Origin: Corella eumyota | Taxonomy: Eukaryota; Chordata; Ascidiacea; Phlebobranchia; Corellidae | Assembly (NCBI GenBank): GCA_963082875.1 | Contig: OY720098.1 | Coordinates: forward strand, 3,596,001 to 3,660,000 | DNA: 64,000 bases | Direction of reading: 5' to 3' | Shown: one piece after another, positions 24,280 to 36,333 of the stretch | How positions within the stretch are numbered: position 1 is the stretch's first letter | Layout of the letters: the number at the start of each line of letters is the position of its first letter | Position numbers and translations under genes: made by a program | Notes under the pieces: generated by a model | The model's input: the letters and a program-made list of their open reading frames with translations, nothing else | Databases searched by the model: none | What the model was told of the DNA's origin: nothing

Positions 24280-24973
24280 CAGAGAAATTCCACATGGCTC
24301 TTTTTCTATTTAATCGTAAATATTGTAATTATTAACTGCCAAACTTTCAGGTTCCAGGTATTTTGTTAGCCATACCTACTTAGCAATAAGATTTTTATAT
24401 TTGTTTCTAATCATAATTTGGTTTCTTGTGTCAAATTTGTTAAATTACTGCTATACAATTATTATTGTTGCTTAAATATTTAAAAGGTTATACATGAATA
24501 AATTAGATATTTACAAATTTATTCATAAAAACTGTTGGTGTATTTATAGGTGATATTTGAAAATGCTTAAAAATTTAAATAATATTGTTTTTATTAAATA
24601 AGGCAAAGTTTGTTTAAAAAGTTCATATTGTTGTTCTGCCTTTCAATATTAATTAAAATATTCTGTTGGTTGTATTTTAAAATAAAGTTTTAACTGTAGT
24701 AAAAAGTGTTCATTATTTTTCATTTGTTTGCTTAGGCTGTAAAATAATCCGTGTAAACGTAAAGTAAGGTTTTATGTTAAATAGTTCAATAGTCTTAGTT
24801 TGCTGTCTGTGAGTTTGAAGTATAATTTAAACTTTGTCTGTCTATAGATACATTGTTTTAAATTGCTTCTATACATCTATTACAATAAAAATATTTTAGA
24901 CATAAAAGGCTTGCTCATATTAAAACGTTAACCGCCAGTGGGCGCAGCTTTTAAATTACTGAGATGTTGGGTT

Positions 24974-25691
24974 AGATCTGTACGAATTATTTGTTTTTGA
25001 GCCCTATGTTTACAAACTGCTTTAGCACGTCACAATATCAAGATATTTTCCAAAATTTATATTTATTTCACATGGATTTTTTAGTCATTTTGTTAGTATG
25101 GTGTAACGATTATTGCATATGAGCCACTAGGTTGTAGGTTTACATCAAAGCCATACTATTGGCCCTTGGATTCAGTGTTTACGAATAGGTCAAACACGTC
25201 ACACAAAACCTGTCAGTTTAAAATAATATGAAAAAAAAGCCTTGCCAAATAAAAAAGTTTATGCCAAAAAAAGCTTTTAAACTTCAGCGTTGGGATTTTG
25301 CTCAAGCACTTTCTATTATGTATTTATAATAAAAAAAAATTCTGATGAGATTTTACACACATTAACAAAAATACCAAAATTAGAGTAATATTAAATAATT
25401 TGATATGTGGTTAAAACGAAAAAAGTTATGCTAGAAGAACTCGTACAGAAATAACCAGTATGGTAAATTTGTCTAAGCTTGATCCTTTAGACTAAATCAA
25501 ATGGCGGCGCGCCGAAGCTTTTTGTAGTGGTTAGTAAGCCAGTGGGAAACGTGCAAATATGTAGGTATTTTAAAGAACTAAATAAACAAATTCAAGTTGA
25601 TTAACATCTATGTTTAAGCCTTGACAATCTTATAATGTGATTGCAAGGTGAAAAACATTTTTTAAACTAACCTAGCAATGCTTAACTTTGA
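24974..25691 (+). repeat. Recurrent block, copy 4
   Basis: Third tandem-unit version, again with an uninterrupted AGATCTGTACG start. The gypsy fossil fragment lies at about 25500-25630. No gene. Confidence 0.8.
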
Positions 25692-25979
25692 ACCAGCAGC
25701 GTGGTGTAGTGGTAAGAACACTTGCTACACCAACATGGGGTCGTGGGTTTAATCACCACTGCTCTCATGCCGTAGCGTTCTTGAGTAAGCGATATAAACG
25801 GTATGAACTTCTCCTAAGCCAACATTTAAACAGCAGCATAATTCTCGTGCAATTATAACTATATATATGATATACCAAACTGTTAAAGGAAACTTGAGAC
25901 TGGGTCGGAGTAATTGATGTTACTCTATGTTTAGGTCGCGCATTTGACCTTTCCACATCGAGGATAAAAATATATATAC
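25692..25979 (+). mobile_element. tRNA-derived SINE in tandem unit 3
   Basis: Same insertion as at 11361 and 18531, carried along by the tandem duplication. Confidence 0.85.
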
Positions 25980-26459
25980 AAAAAAAGGATTGTGTGGTCC
26001 CTGTTTTTAGATGAAAATTTAGCGTGTTAGTTTTATCTGTTTTAATCTAGTCTAAAGGTATCTTTCTTTTTATGTACATTGTGTATATTAAATGTAAATG
26101 ATGAACTGAATTACCAAGCCAGCAAGATGTTACCATACTAATTTATCGTTCTACTGGGCTTCGTTTCACTGTTGATTGAAGTGTTTTTTGATGTTAAATG
26201 TTATCTTAAGATAACTGTGTGTGTTATTTTAGATTATAAGTAGCTTAAATATGTTTCTTTTGTTTTAGAAACCGTGCTTTCATTGACATAACTGCTTAGT
26301 GTGTATGTACATCGTTTCCTTTTTAAAAGTTGTGTTGAAAATAAAATTGTGTTTAAAAATATTTAAAAAGTAAATACAGCCCTACATAACATAGCAAAAT
26401 ATTTTTTTATGCCAAGTTTATTTTTTGTAAAAAAAAATTAAAAAAAAGTGCAACAAACA

Positions 26460-26727
26460 CTTAAAAAAAAACAGAATAAGATTATTTTTCCATGACTGCC
26501 AGCATATGAACTTACGACAATTTATCGTGCGTCACGTGACTTGCGAGCGTAGGGATTTTCCCTAATTATAATATTTTATATTCAAATCCAGAAATCTTGA
26601 AAACTACTTGATCAATTTTTAAAATAATGGTATCCTTATGCAAGTTGCATTAATTTCAACATAAATAAAAAAAAAACTCTGCGACCACACACTCTCTTTA
26701 ACTGAAAATTAATGCAAAAGCACAAGA
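26460..26727 (+). repeat. Dispersed repeat with GTCACGTGAC core (unit 3)
   Basis: Tandem-unit copy of the repeat at 12130. Its first bases differ slightly (an A run where units 1 and 2 have AAAGGGC). The sequence from here to B3 matches the regions upstream of B1 and B2. Confidence 0.65.
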
Positions 26728-28278
26728 CATGATCCCCCAACACAGTATATAGTTTGTTTAGGTGTAGAAGAATGTGTTTTTTGCCAATATTTAGGTTTAA
26801 ATCTTGTTGTGCCACACCTGAATCGCTTAGTAACGCCAAAAAATGAAATGCTGCACTTAAAAATTGACGTAAAATTAGAATTAACGTGAACGTAAGTTCT
26901 TAACTCTTTTAAAAAAATCAACATTATCTTTAAAAAACAGACAGTGACTTATGTTAATTAGGGTTACTAGTTAGGATTTATATATCTAAAGGTGGTGAAA
27001 AGGGCAACTGGCAAGTGCTACAGTTATCTGTTTAAAAGTAAAAATACTTGTATTTTACAGTTCTTAAACGAACTTGTTGACTTTAGGCGACTTGCCAAAT
27101 CTGAGAAGACCATAAAGAACTAGTGATAAAAAAGAAGTTTTTAAAAAAGAGAGATAGGAACTTGTAAAACCAGAATTTGTTCCACCATCGGTTGCATTTT
27201 ATGAGACAGTAAAATCCAACAATGAGGTAAACGTGGCGTTTCAAAGTAAGGTTGTTTACATTTAAGCGCTACACTGGGTTAGAAAATTTTGATTTACATA
27301 GCCAGTTTTATTAATTTTTCCGTAAGTTATCTAAACATTTGTGCGTCCACTGCGTTTTGCCCTTTTTTTACACAATTCAAGGTTATGTAAATTAATATTG
27401 ATGCCGTGTTTCCATTTTGTTAAAAACTAGTGAATATAAAACAAATTTTGGTATGAAAAAGAGTCACGATTGTCTTAAACCTACAACCTTCAAAAACATG
27501 TTATTCAGGATATTAAGAATTTAAAAAACGAATCATAACGGGGTATGTCATTTTATGTGTTTTATCGGGGTATGTCATTTTACGTGTTTTAACAGGTTTA
27601 GGACTTTTATATGTTTTATGGAAAACCTACGATTTTTGACAGGTAAGTTGTTGAAATTTGCAAAAAAATAAAAACATCTTCAAAGTTTATAAAATATTTA
27701 AGTTAAAATAACTACTACTTGTGACATCCAACAAATTAGGTTACTAAACTAAAAAATAGTTATTTAAAACAATTACATATAATAAGTCATGGCTACATTA
27801 ACAAAAATAAATTACTTAAAAAAATTATAAAATCTGATTTTTTAAAAGAGCGTCGATATAATGCGATATAATGAGGAAAACGCTAAAAAATAGCGACATG
27901 TGTGGAGAATGTTTGGGATATTTTAGTTCAATTTCAACGCGTCATAATTTATTTAAACCTTATTAAATTGTATTAATTCTTTTTAAGTTAATATTGCCTT
28001 AAAATAAAAAAACAACGGTTATTTAAATTTAGTTTGCTAGAAAAAATTTTAATACATAGTTTTCAATTAAACTAACCGCTTTAACATTACTAGGGCAAAA
28101 ATTTAATTTGATTACAAAACGCCGCGATAAAATTATTTAAGTGAAACGAAACAACAAATTTAAAAATATAATAGGCCAAAAAAAGGGAATAAAGTTAATT
28201 ATTTATTTAATTCTTACATATGGACAGTTTTAGTGCAATTGTTTTAGTGTAAGTAGTCCTAAGTTGTTTATATTAAAA

Positions 28279-31200
28279 ATGGCCAACCAGCCAAGGCAAC
28301 TAAATGCTTTTTTTAATAATTTATTAAATCAGGAAGAACAGGTTAGTCGATTTATTAAACTCTCTAACTTCATATAATAGCCCATGTAATTTACCATGTT
28401 ATAACAAGATAATGTTTTTTAAAATGGTGGTTTTAACAAAACACGTTGATCAAATTTAATTAGCAATTATATTTTTGTGTCTTTATACTAGAATATATTT
28501 GATTTTAGTTTTTACAACAACCAAATAAAACTTTTATAACAAATCTTGTTCTAGTTAAATAAAAAATGCAAAAATTATTAATAACTTGTTTTAACCAGCT
28601 TGCATAAAGCTAAAAAAATAAAATTGAAACAGTTTTTTTATAAAAGTGTGTCTAAAAATTTGCTCTCAAAGTTTAACTTTAAAAAACTGGTTATTGATTT
28701 TTGTGTTTTATTAAAATTTCGGTTTTGAACGTAATTTTTAGCAATCTAACTCTTTATTGCTTTTTTTTAAATAAAATAGCTTGTTTGTAGCCAGTTGTTA
28801 CATTACAAACTTGTTGGGCGTTGTTACATGCAAAGCAAGAAAGTTCCTTGTTCAAGTTTTCAGAACCCAAACACTTTTTTATTTTTTTAACGCTGTTTCA
28901 AAAGTAAAACAAATCAACATCGATTAAAAATGTTTTAAAGTGGTCTGACTTTAAGAAAACTTGATTGGAATGAAGTTAAAAAATTGAAATAAATTTTTTA
29001 CTTCTCCTACTACTTGCTTAGTTTCTGTTAATATTTTAAGTCTTCAACGCTTATTTTGGATTTATAAAACAAAATTTAATAAAAAATTTGTTTTCTGCAA
29101 ATGCAGAAGCACGAAATATGTTATTTCATAGACTAGAATAAGTCTTAACATAAACCTTTTATTTTATTTTTAGGTGGATGCTTTTCGTGACCATCTCACC
29201 AACAGAATTCTGCAAGGAGATAAACATTTGTCTTTTCAATTCGGATTTAGGTAAAACATTATTATTTTTACTTTTTACTTTTTAATAACAAGGTGTAAAA
29301 AATATACAAATTTTAGAAGACAGTTGATTCAACATGCTTCTAATGGAAGACTTTTCATTGAAGGTAAGATTTAGTGATTGTATAAAAATTTAAAAAAAAA
29401 CTAGTAAAGGTTCTAATGAATTAGTGATTATATAAAATTTAAAAAAACATAGTAAAGGTCTTAAATGTCTTAAGTAACCTATGTAATAAAAAATATAGCA
29501 ATCTGTTTGCTGAAAAATGTTTAAACGGGGTTTAAAAAAATGTTTAAAACGAATTTTAAAAGGATATATTTAAAGCTTTTTTTGAAATAAGAAACAATTA
29601 AAACAAATTTAGTTTAAACAGATTTAATTGAAGGCTTTAACGTCAAGTTGTTTGACATACAATAAGAATGATGGACTAAATATAATTTTTAACTTTTTTT
29701 AATTTCATTTTGTTTCACTAAAATTGGGTTTCACTAAATTCTGTTGTTTTTCTGTTAAAGATTTTCCGCTTGATTCAGTCTATTACATTGTTTTTGGTTT
29801 GTTTTAGTTTTTTTGTTTTTTTTATAAGTTGTACTTTGTTTAATGCGTGTATTTTCATTTGCCAAGGTGACGGAATTCAAGTTCAGGTTTACCTGAAGAG
29901 AGAGATCATCTTTCGAGGGGAGGTGTTGGAGGACTTTATTGAGGAAGCTGTGGAACAAATCCTGGATGATTTTAGTCGGGGGCTATACTTCATGGTAAAT
30001 ATTTTAATAACAGTTTAAAGTTTAAATAAGATCTGTAAACAACTTACGTAATGGTTAAGTACACAAAGTTAGTAAATAGTACAAATGCTGTTAACAAATT
30101 TTAGTTCAATTTCTAGTCATTTTCAAAAAAAAAATTTTAATTTAATTTGTATTAATACTACCTAAGTTTGTTTATTAATTTGTAAAAATACTATTGTTTG
30201 TAAAAATACTGCTAAAGCTTGTTTATTAAGACAAATCCAAGTATAACATTAGACAGCTAGACTTGTAAGATCCATGGCTAGTAAACGCATAGGCAAAGCG
30301 ATTTTTTTAGGCTAAGCAGTATTTTTTAAAAAAAAACAACATTAAGTTACCAATACATATGTTTAAAAAGTGGGGCTTGTGTCATACAACTCGGTTTAAC
30401 ATTAACAACATATATCTTGATGTAAAACCAAGTTTTATAAGCCTAAGCCCCATTTTTTAAGACATATAATAATTGCTAATTCCATGCTATAACTTGTATG
30501 TTTTTATACCTTTAAACTTAATTTTTACAATATTTTGCTATGTGTTTAAAATGGCTTAATTTTTATTTTTTGATTAAACACTAAATTTTATTATTAATAA
30601 AGCATAAAATAACTATGACAGAATAATATATTATTTTTTTTAGGATTAAAAAAACAACTATATTTTGCGTAAGCCCTTAAAATTTTTAATTGTTTTAACT
30701 ATGTTTGACTACTATTGTTAATTAAATTCTGTAAGCTGTAATTTTTTAATTAAATTCTGTAAGCTGTAAAACGACCATAAAAAGTGTCCATTTCAACCAT
30801 TTCAACCCACACTTTTTTAACGTGGTATGTTTTTAATATTATTTTTTTATGAGTGTTACTTTAACTTATTACTTATCTTGGTGTATCAAATTTTTTATCG
30901 TCTTAGTTTGTCTTAACTAGGTTGTTGTACAAAAAGTAAATAAAACTTCCTAATTATGTTTTTCTCTTTTTATATTTCGTTTAAATAATTTGTTTTGTTA
31001 CGATTTTAAAATAACTTTTAACTCAATGGCTGCAAACCGAGTAAACTGTTTAAAAAACTGTTGTTAAAAACTTACAAAGAAAATATTTTTTGTACAAAAA
31101 TGTTATTATACATCGTTTTTTACAGCCATTTTACAGAAAACAGCCTTTATCAATTGAGGACAAATTAAGTTGTTACGTCATTTGTTACAATATGTTAAAC

Positions 31201-31440
31201 AAATGCAAATTATTTTAAATATAAAAGTTTACGGAATACATCTTAATTTATAACAGATATATTTTTATTTTTGATAGGCTTCTTTTTAAAGGTTTAGGCA
31301 TAAAATGTTAAAAATATTTAAAATTTATTACTTTTTAGGAAGCAACAGAGAACAGAACGGAATTTACTTTTTTGCTGTTTTCTCTATTTGTTGTTCTATA
31401 TTTTATGTTCTTAGTTCTATTTACTATCGTAATAATGTAA
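28279..31440 (+). CDS. Small tail-anchored membrane protein, type B (B3)
   Basis: Third tandem copy. The exons are 28279-28341, 29174-29250, 29317-29363, 29867-29994 and 31339-31440, with the same canonical borders, phases and exon lengths as B1, giving 138 residues. The exon sequences appear the same as in B1, including Arg after HLTN in exon 2. It is followed by the usual 3' flank with the CTCF-like site at 32093. The downstream block is then split by the coiled-coil retrocopy. Confidence 0.8.
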
Positions 31441-32153
31441 CAGAGAAATTCCACATGGCTCTTTTTCTATTTAATCGTAAATATTGTAATTATTAACTGC
31501 CAAACTTTCAGGTTCCAGGTATTTTGTTAGCCATACCTACTTAGCAATAAGATTTTTATATTTGTTTCTAATCATAATTTGGTTTCTTGTGTCAAATTTG
31601 TTAAATTACTGCTATACAATTATTATTGTTGCTTAAATATTTAAAAGGTTATACATGAATAAATTAGATATTTACAAATTTATTCATAAAAACTGTTGGT
31701 GTATTTATAGGTGATATTTGAAAATGCTTAAAAATTTAAATAATATTGTTTTTATTAAATAAGGCAAAGTTTGTTTAAAAAGTTCATATTGTTGTTCTGC
31801 CTTTCAATATTAATTAAAATATTCTGTTGGTTGTATTTTAAAATAAAGTTTTAACTGTAGTAAAAAGTGTTCATTATTTTTTATTTGTTTGCTTAGGCTG
31901 TAAAATAATCCGTGTAAACGTAAAGTAAGGTTTTATGTTAAATAGTTCAATAGTCTTAGTTTGCTGTCTGTAAGTTTAAAGTGTAATTTAAACTTAGTCT
32001 GTCTATGAATACATTGTTTTAAATTGCTTCTATACATCTATTACAATAGAAATATTTTAGACATAAAAGGCTTGCTCATATTAAAATGTTAACCGCCAGT
32101 GGGCGCAGCTTTTAAATTACTGAGATGTTGGGTTAGATCTGTACGAATTATTT

Positions 32154-34360
32154 CAGTATAGAATGGAATTTAAAGATGAAAAATCGTTTGTATGTGAAGA
32201 AATCAGAAACACTTATAAGGATTTAAAAGCAACAGAAAAGCAACTGCGAGGATTATACGACCGGTCACAAACCGCAACTTTTCAACTTAAATCTTCTTTC
32301 GATGAAATCGTAAAGGCTGAAAATGAAACAAGTTTATTGCATGAAAGATATTACCATATGCTCGAGAGAGAAAAATATGATGAAACTCATAGACTACTTC
32401 ATCAAAAAACAAAGTTTAATTGACATGAAAGATGTTTACATCACAGATTTCCAAAAACTGACACATGGAAACGCTAATTACATTACAAGTTCAATTTTTT
32501 TTTTTGAAAAAAGAGAAAAATATATCAGGTCAATATTAGACGATTCTGATAAATATTATGCAGCTTGTACAAGACTTCAAGCAGAACGAGATACCTTTAA
32601 ACAATCGAAACATGAATTGGAAGGCCAAATTAAAGATTTACGACATTCTATAACAAATCTGTCGACTGACAAGGAAAATCTGATTCAAAACACAACTAAC
32701 CTAAAAGAAGAATGTGATAAATATGTCAAGTGAGGTGAAAAACTTACAACCAGTACAGATAATTTAGAAGAAGAAAAAAACCCGGTTAACTGTAGTTATA
32801 AGGTTTAACGACTGACACCGCTAATCTAAGGCAAGATATAAGCGAATCACAGACAACTAATAAACAACTTATGGAAGAGGTGAAAAATTGCAATGCTGAA
32901 GAAAAACGACTGGTTGCTATTATCAACCAACATAAAACAGGAACAAATTAAACTCAACAAAACAATTAATGACTAAAAGGTCCAAGCCAGAAAGCTTACT
33001 ACGCAGAGAGATATTTACATTAGCAGGTATCGAGCTCTTTCTATTGAGGTCGAAGAAACTAAAAAACTGAATAAAAAGTCGAAGAACAAAGGGATTTGTT
33101 TAGAGAAGCTTTTAAACAAGTTAAAAAGGAAAAAGATCAAATTCTGCTAAGCTGCAAAAAAATAAAAAAGGACAAAGAAAAATAGTTTAAAGAGCAATTT
33201 ATGGATCTCCAAACTGAACGTGGAATAGTTGGTAAAGAGAAGGACAGAATTGTTTCCAGGGAATATCGAACTAGATCCAGAAACCAAGATTTATCAGAAG
33301 CTCACAAATATCTTGTGAACGAATTGGAAAAAGTGAGAATCGCATACAGAAAGTCGGAAGAAAGGGCAAAGAAGGATATTAAAATTAAACAAGACTTACG
33401 TGATGCGATAAAACGATTGCACCGCGAGATAGAGGAAGAGAGACGGAAATGGGTAAAAGTTACTCGTGATGTAAAATTCAAACCGATCCTGATTTAGCTT
33501 GTAAGAACCGAGATATTGCAATCCAGCATGCTCGTTTAAAGATGAACCTGTCTTTAACGGAACGAGATCGAGCTTTAAAGGAGAATGAGAAATTAAATGC
33601 TCAGTATAATAGGCTACAAGCAATCGTTGAAAAGCGAACAAAACATTACGACCGATGTCAGGCGGAACTGAAAACACAAACCGAAAAATATCATGGTTTA
33701 GAAAAATATGTTAAAACAATTGACCAACAAATCTTATACACTAAAAACAAAGTCAAAAAGAAACAAAATCAATTGGAAGTAACGCAACGAACAGTCAAGA
33801 GTGCTCGTGCAAGTGAAAGGATGTTTAAATCTCCTTCTGATTTTGAAGAAAAACCAGTTGTTAAAACAAAAAGCAAGCACGTTCAATCTGACAATGTTAT
33901 CATTTTAAATGAACACCAGGGTGACACTGCATTTACCCACGCAAAGGAAATGCGGGAAAAGTTGGATGAATAAAATTCAAGAATCCAGGAATTAAAAAAC
34001 TTGATAACAAAACAAGAAAGCATAAACGAAAAAGCGCAAAAAACAGAAGCACAATTACGAAAATCCAACTTTTTTCTAAAAAAAAAACTCAGCTACCTAG
34101 AAGACTCAATGACGTCACAAAGAAGTTACGTCAGGTCCTCGCTCTATTCTGTGACACCCCCTCCAGCGGAAAACACATCGCGGTCAGGATTGTTGTCTCC
34201 ATACGATAGTAGTTGGGAAAATAAGCAGAGGATTCAACAATTTCAATTCGTTCAGGACACAAAACCCGATAAAAAATAAAACATATTACAAAAATTAAAT
34301 AGAAAAACAAATTAGTAACTTAATATGTTAAAATAAAACAAGTCAAGAGTAAAAAAAAAA
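32154..34360 (+). pseudogene. Processed pseudogene of a long coiled-coil protein
   Basis: An intronless copy of a spliced, polyadenylated mRNA. It starts near 32154, with the first ATG at 32163, and ends with AATAAA at 34332 followed by a run of ten A at 34351-34360. It is flanked by AGATCTGTACGAATTATTT at 32135-32153 and a diverged copy at 34360-34378, a target-site duplication. The translation is heptad-rich coiled coil throughout (for example ERDRALKENEKLNAQYNRLQ), ending in a Ser/Pro-rich tail (YSVTPPPAENTSRSGLLSP). The frame is lost: shifts near 32400 and 33480-33540, several stops between 32731 and 33190, and a stop at 33971. The last 470 codons are the best preserved. I could not assign the parent; a cilium or centrosome-type coiled-coil protein is possible but unproven. 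Confidence 0.85.
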
Positions 34361-35014
34361 GATCTGTATAAAATATTTGCTTTTGAGCCCGACTGCTAAA
34401 GCACGTCACAATATCAATGTCTTCCAAAATCTTTATTTGTGTCACATAAATTTTTTAGTTATTTTGTTAGTATGGTGTAACGATTATCGCATATGAGCCA
34501 CTAGGTTGTAGGTTTACATTAAAGTCATACTATTGGCCCTTGGATTCAGTGTTTACGAATAGCTCAAACACGTCACACGAAGCCTGTCAGTTTAAAATAA
34601 TATGGAAAAAGAGTCTTGCCAAATAAAAAAGTTTATGCCAAAAAAAGCTTTTAAACTTCAGCGTTGAGATTTTGCTCAAGCACTTTCTATTATGTATTTA
34701 TAATAAAAAAAAATTCTGATGAGATTTTACACACATTAACGAAAATACTAAAATTAGAGTAATATTAAATAATTTGATATGTGGTTAAAACGAAAAAAGT
34801 TATGCTACAAGAACTCGTACAGAAATAACCAGTATGGTAAATTTGTCTAAGCTTGATCCTTTAGACTAAATCAATTGGCGGCGCGCCGAAATTTAAAGCA
34901 CTAAATAAACAAATTTAAGTTAATTAACATATATATTTAAGCGTTGACAATCTTATAATGTAGTTGCAGGGTAAAAACATTTTTTTAAACTAACCTAACA
35001 ATGCTTAACTGCGA
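34361..35014 (+). repeat. Recurrent block, copy 5
   Basis: Continues the block interrupted by the retrocopy. It is more diverged than the tandem-unit copies. The gypsy fossil fragment (about 34880-34960) is shortened here. No gene. Confidence 0.75.
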
Positions 35015-35140
35015 AGCGGCAGCGTGGTGTAATGGAAAGAACACTTGCTACACCAACATGAGATCGTAGGTTTAATCACCACTGCTCTTATGCTGTAGCG
35101 TCCTTGAGTAAGCGATATAAACGGTATGAACTCCTCCTGC
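35015..35140 (+). mobile_element. tRNA-derived SINE, 3'-truncated
   Basis: Only the tRNA-like head and the first part of the body remain, ending at GGTATGAACTCCTCCTGC. The copy at 47261 is truncated at the same base with the same following sequence, so both descend from one truncated ancestor. Confidence 0.75.
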
Positions 35141-36333
35141 AAGAACAGTATTACAACAAAATAGCATAACAAATATATCAAATTAAGTTCATAAAAATGT
35201 AAAATTTATATAACTCATTTGTACCGATTTTGGAAATTTTTATATATGATGTTTAATAAGTTTTGTATATTTTTATTTTAGTCTTTATGTAGACATATTG
35301 ACTGCCTATACTTTTACGTGTTCCTATGTTTAAGCATATGTAGTATATTGTGGATAAAGTCATATAACCTCACTTTATTTTTTAAATGTATATAGTTTTT
35401 TATGTTGATTTAAACTGCAGCAGTTTTTAATTTGCTACAAGCGCTGGCGTATTTTTATTCCTAAACGCATTATTTTACTTAGAATAATATAATTTAAATT
35501 CTCTAAAATTAAATTAAAACAATTTTTGGGGATTTGTATTATTATAAATGTCACGCTTGCTCAGTTTTTTACGTCATTTTTCACGCTTGCTTGCTCAGTT
35601 TTTTAAGACATTAGCAGTAAACACTTTTTTACCTATAATACAAAGCCTTCTAATTTGAAAAATATACTTTCCAAAATTATTGGGGAAATATCAATTTAAA
35701 AAAAAATGTAAATTTTGTTAGTCTAAAGGCAAAATAATGCGTTTACTTCCTTTATTAAAAAAGTAAATTTATTTCACAGCTTCACTTGAAGTATAACCGT
35801 TGGTAGGCAGTAGAGAGAAGTCCTTCCTATTCGCTTTCACCAAACAGTCCGGTAATGTGGTGAACCTTGTTACACGAGCTGAAACACGTGATAACTGTTT
35901 CGAAGTTTTTAAAGACTCGAAAAGTAGTAAAAATTATGAATATTGATGTACTGTTTATTGATTAAATGTAATTGCTATATATGATAATAAGTTAAAAACA
36001 TAAAAATTCTTGTATGAATTTGTTTTTATTAAATTTACAAAAATCTATTTATCGGGGACAAAGTAAAAATAACTTTTTTGAGGCTTTGTGTACAAACTTT
36101 GTTTAGACGTTCAATACGTCATAGGCAGTAAACACTTTTTTACGTATAATACAAAGCACTTCAATTTTAAAATATACTTCCCAAAATTATTGGGGGAATT
36201 TAAATTTAAAAAAATATTTAGAGGCAAAATAATGCTTTCACTGCCTTTATTAAAAAAAAAAATTTATTTTACAGCTTTGCTTAAAGTATAACCGTTGGTA
36301 GGCAGTAGAGAGAAGTCCTCCCTATTTGCTTTC
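35141..36333. repeat. Repeat-rich spacer with a 220-bp direct repeat
   Basis: From 35141 to about 35570 it matches 47389-47810. It then carries two related 220-bp stretches, about 35608-35840 and 36122-36333. Both run from GCAGTAAACACTTTTTTAC to GTAACCGTTGGTAGGCAG-like sequence (CCGTTGGTAGGCAGTAGAGA in each). A third, internally deleted copy lies near 47828-48025. No gene is seen. Confidence 0.65.

Larger units (their letters stand above)
10291..31782 (+). repeat. Tandem array of three 7.16-kb units carrying B genes
   Basis: Using TTCATATTGTTGTTCT as anchor, the units are 10291-17460 (7170 bp), 17461-24621 (7161 bp) and 24622-31782 (7161 bp). Unit 1 is longer mainly through a 9-bp repeat near 13155 (CAAACCTTC). 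By eye the units differ at only a small number of bases. Each holds, in order: a CTCF-like site, the recurrent block with a gypsy fossil, a SINE, a dispersed repeat with GTCACGTGAC, and one B gene. A partial fourth start (31783-32134) follows. Confidence 0.95.

Noticed and set aside
32163-34279. Assignment of the coiled-coil pseudogene to CFAP58 or another named cilium protein
   Set aside because: Compared from memory, the sequence did not align convincingly; coiled coils give misleading similarity.
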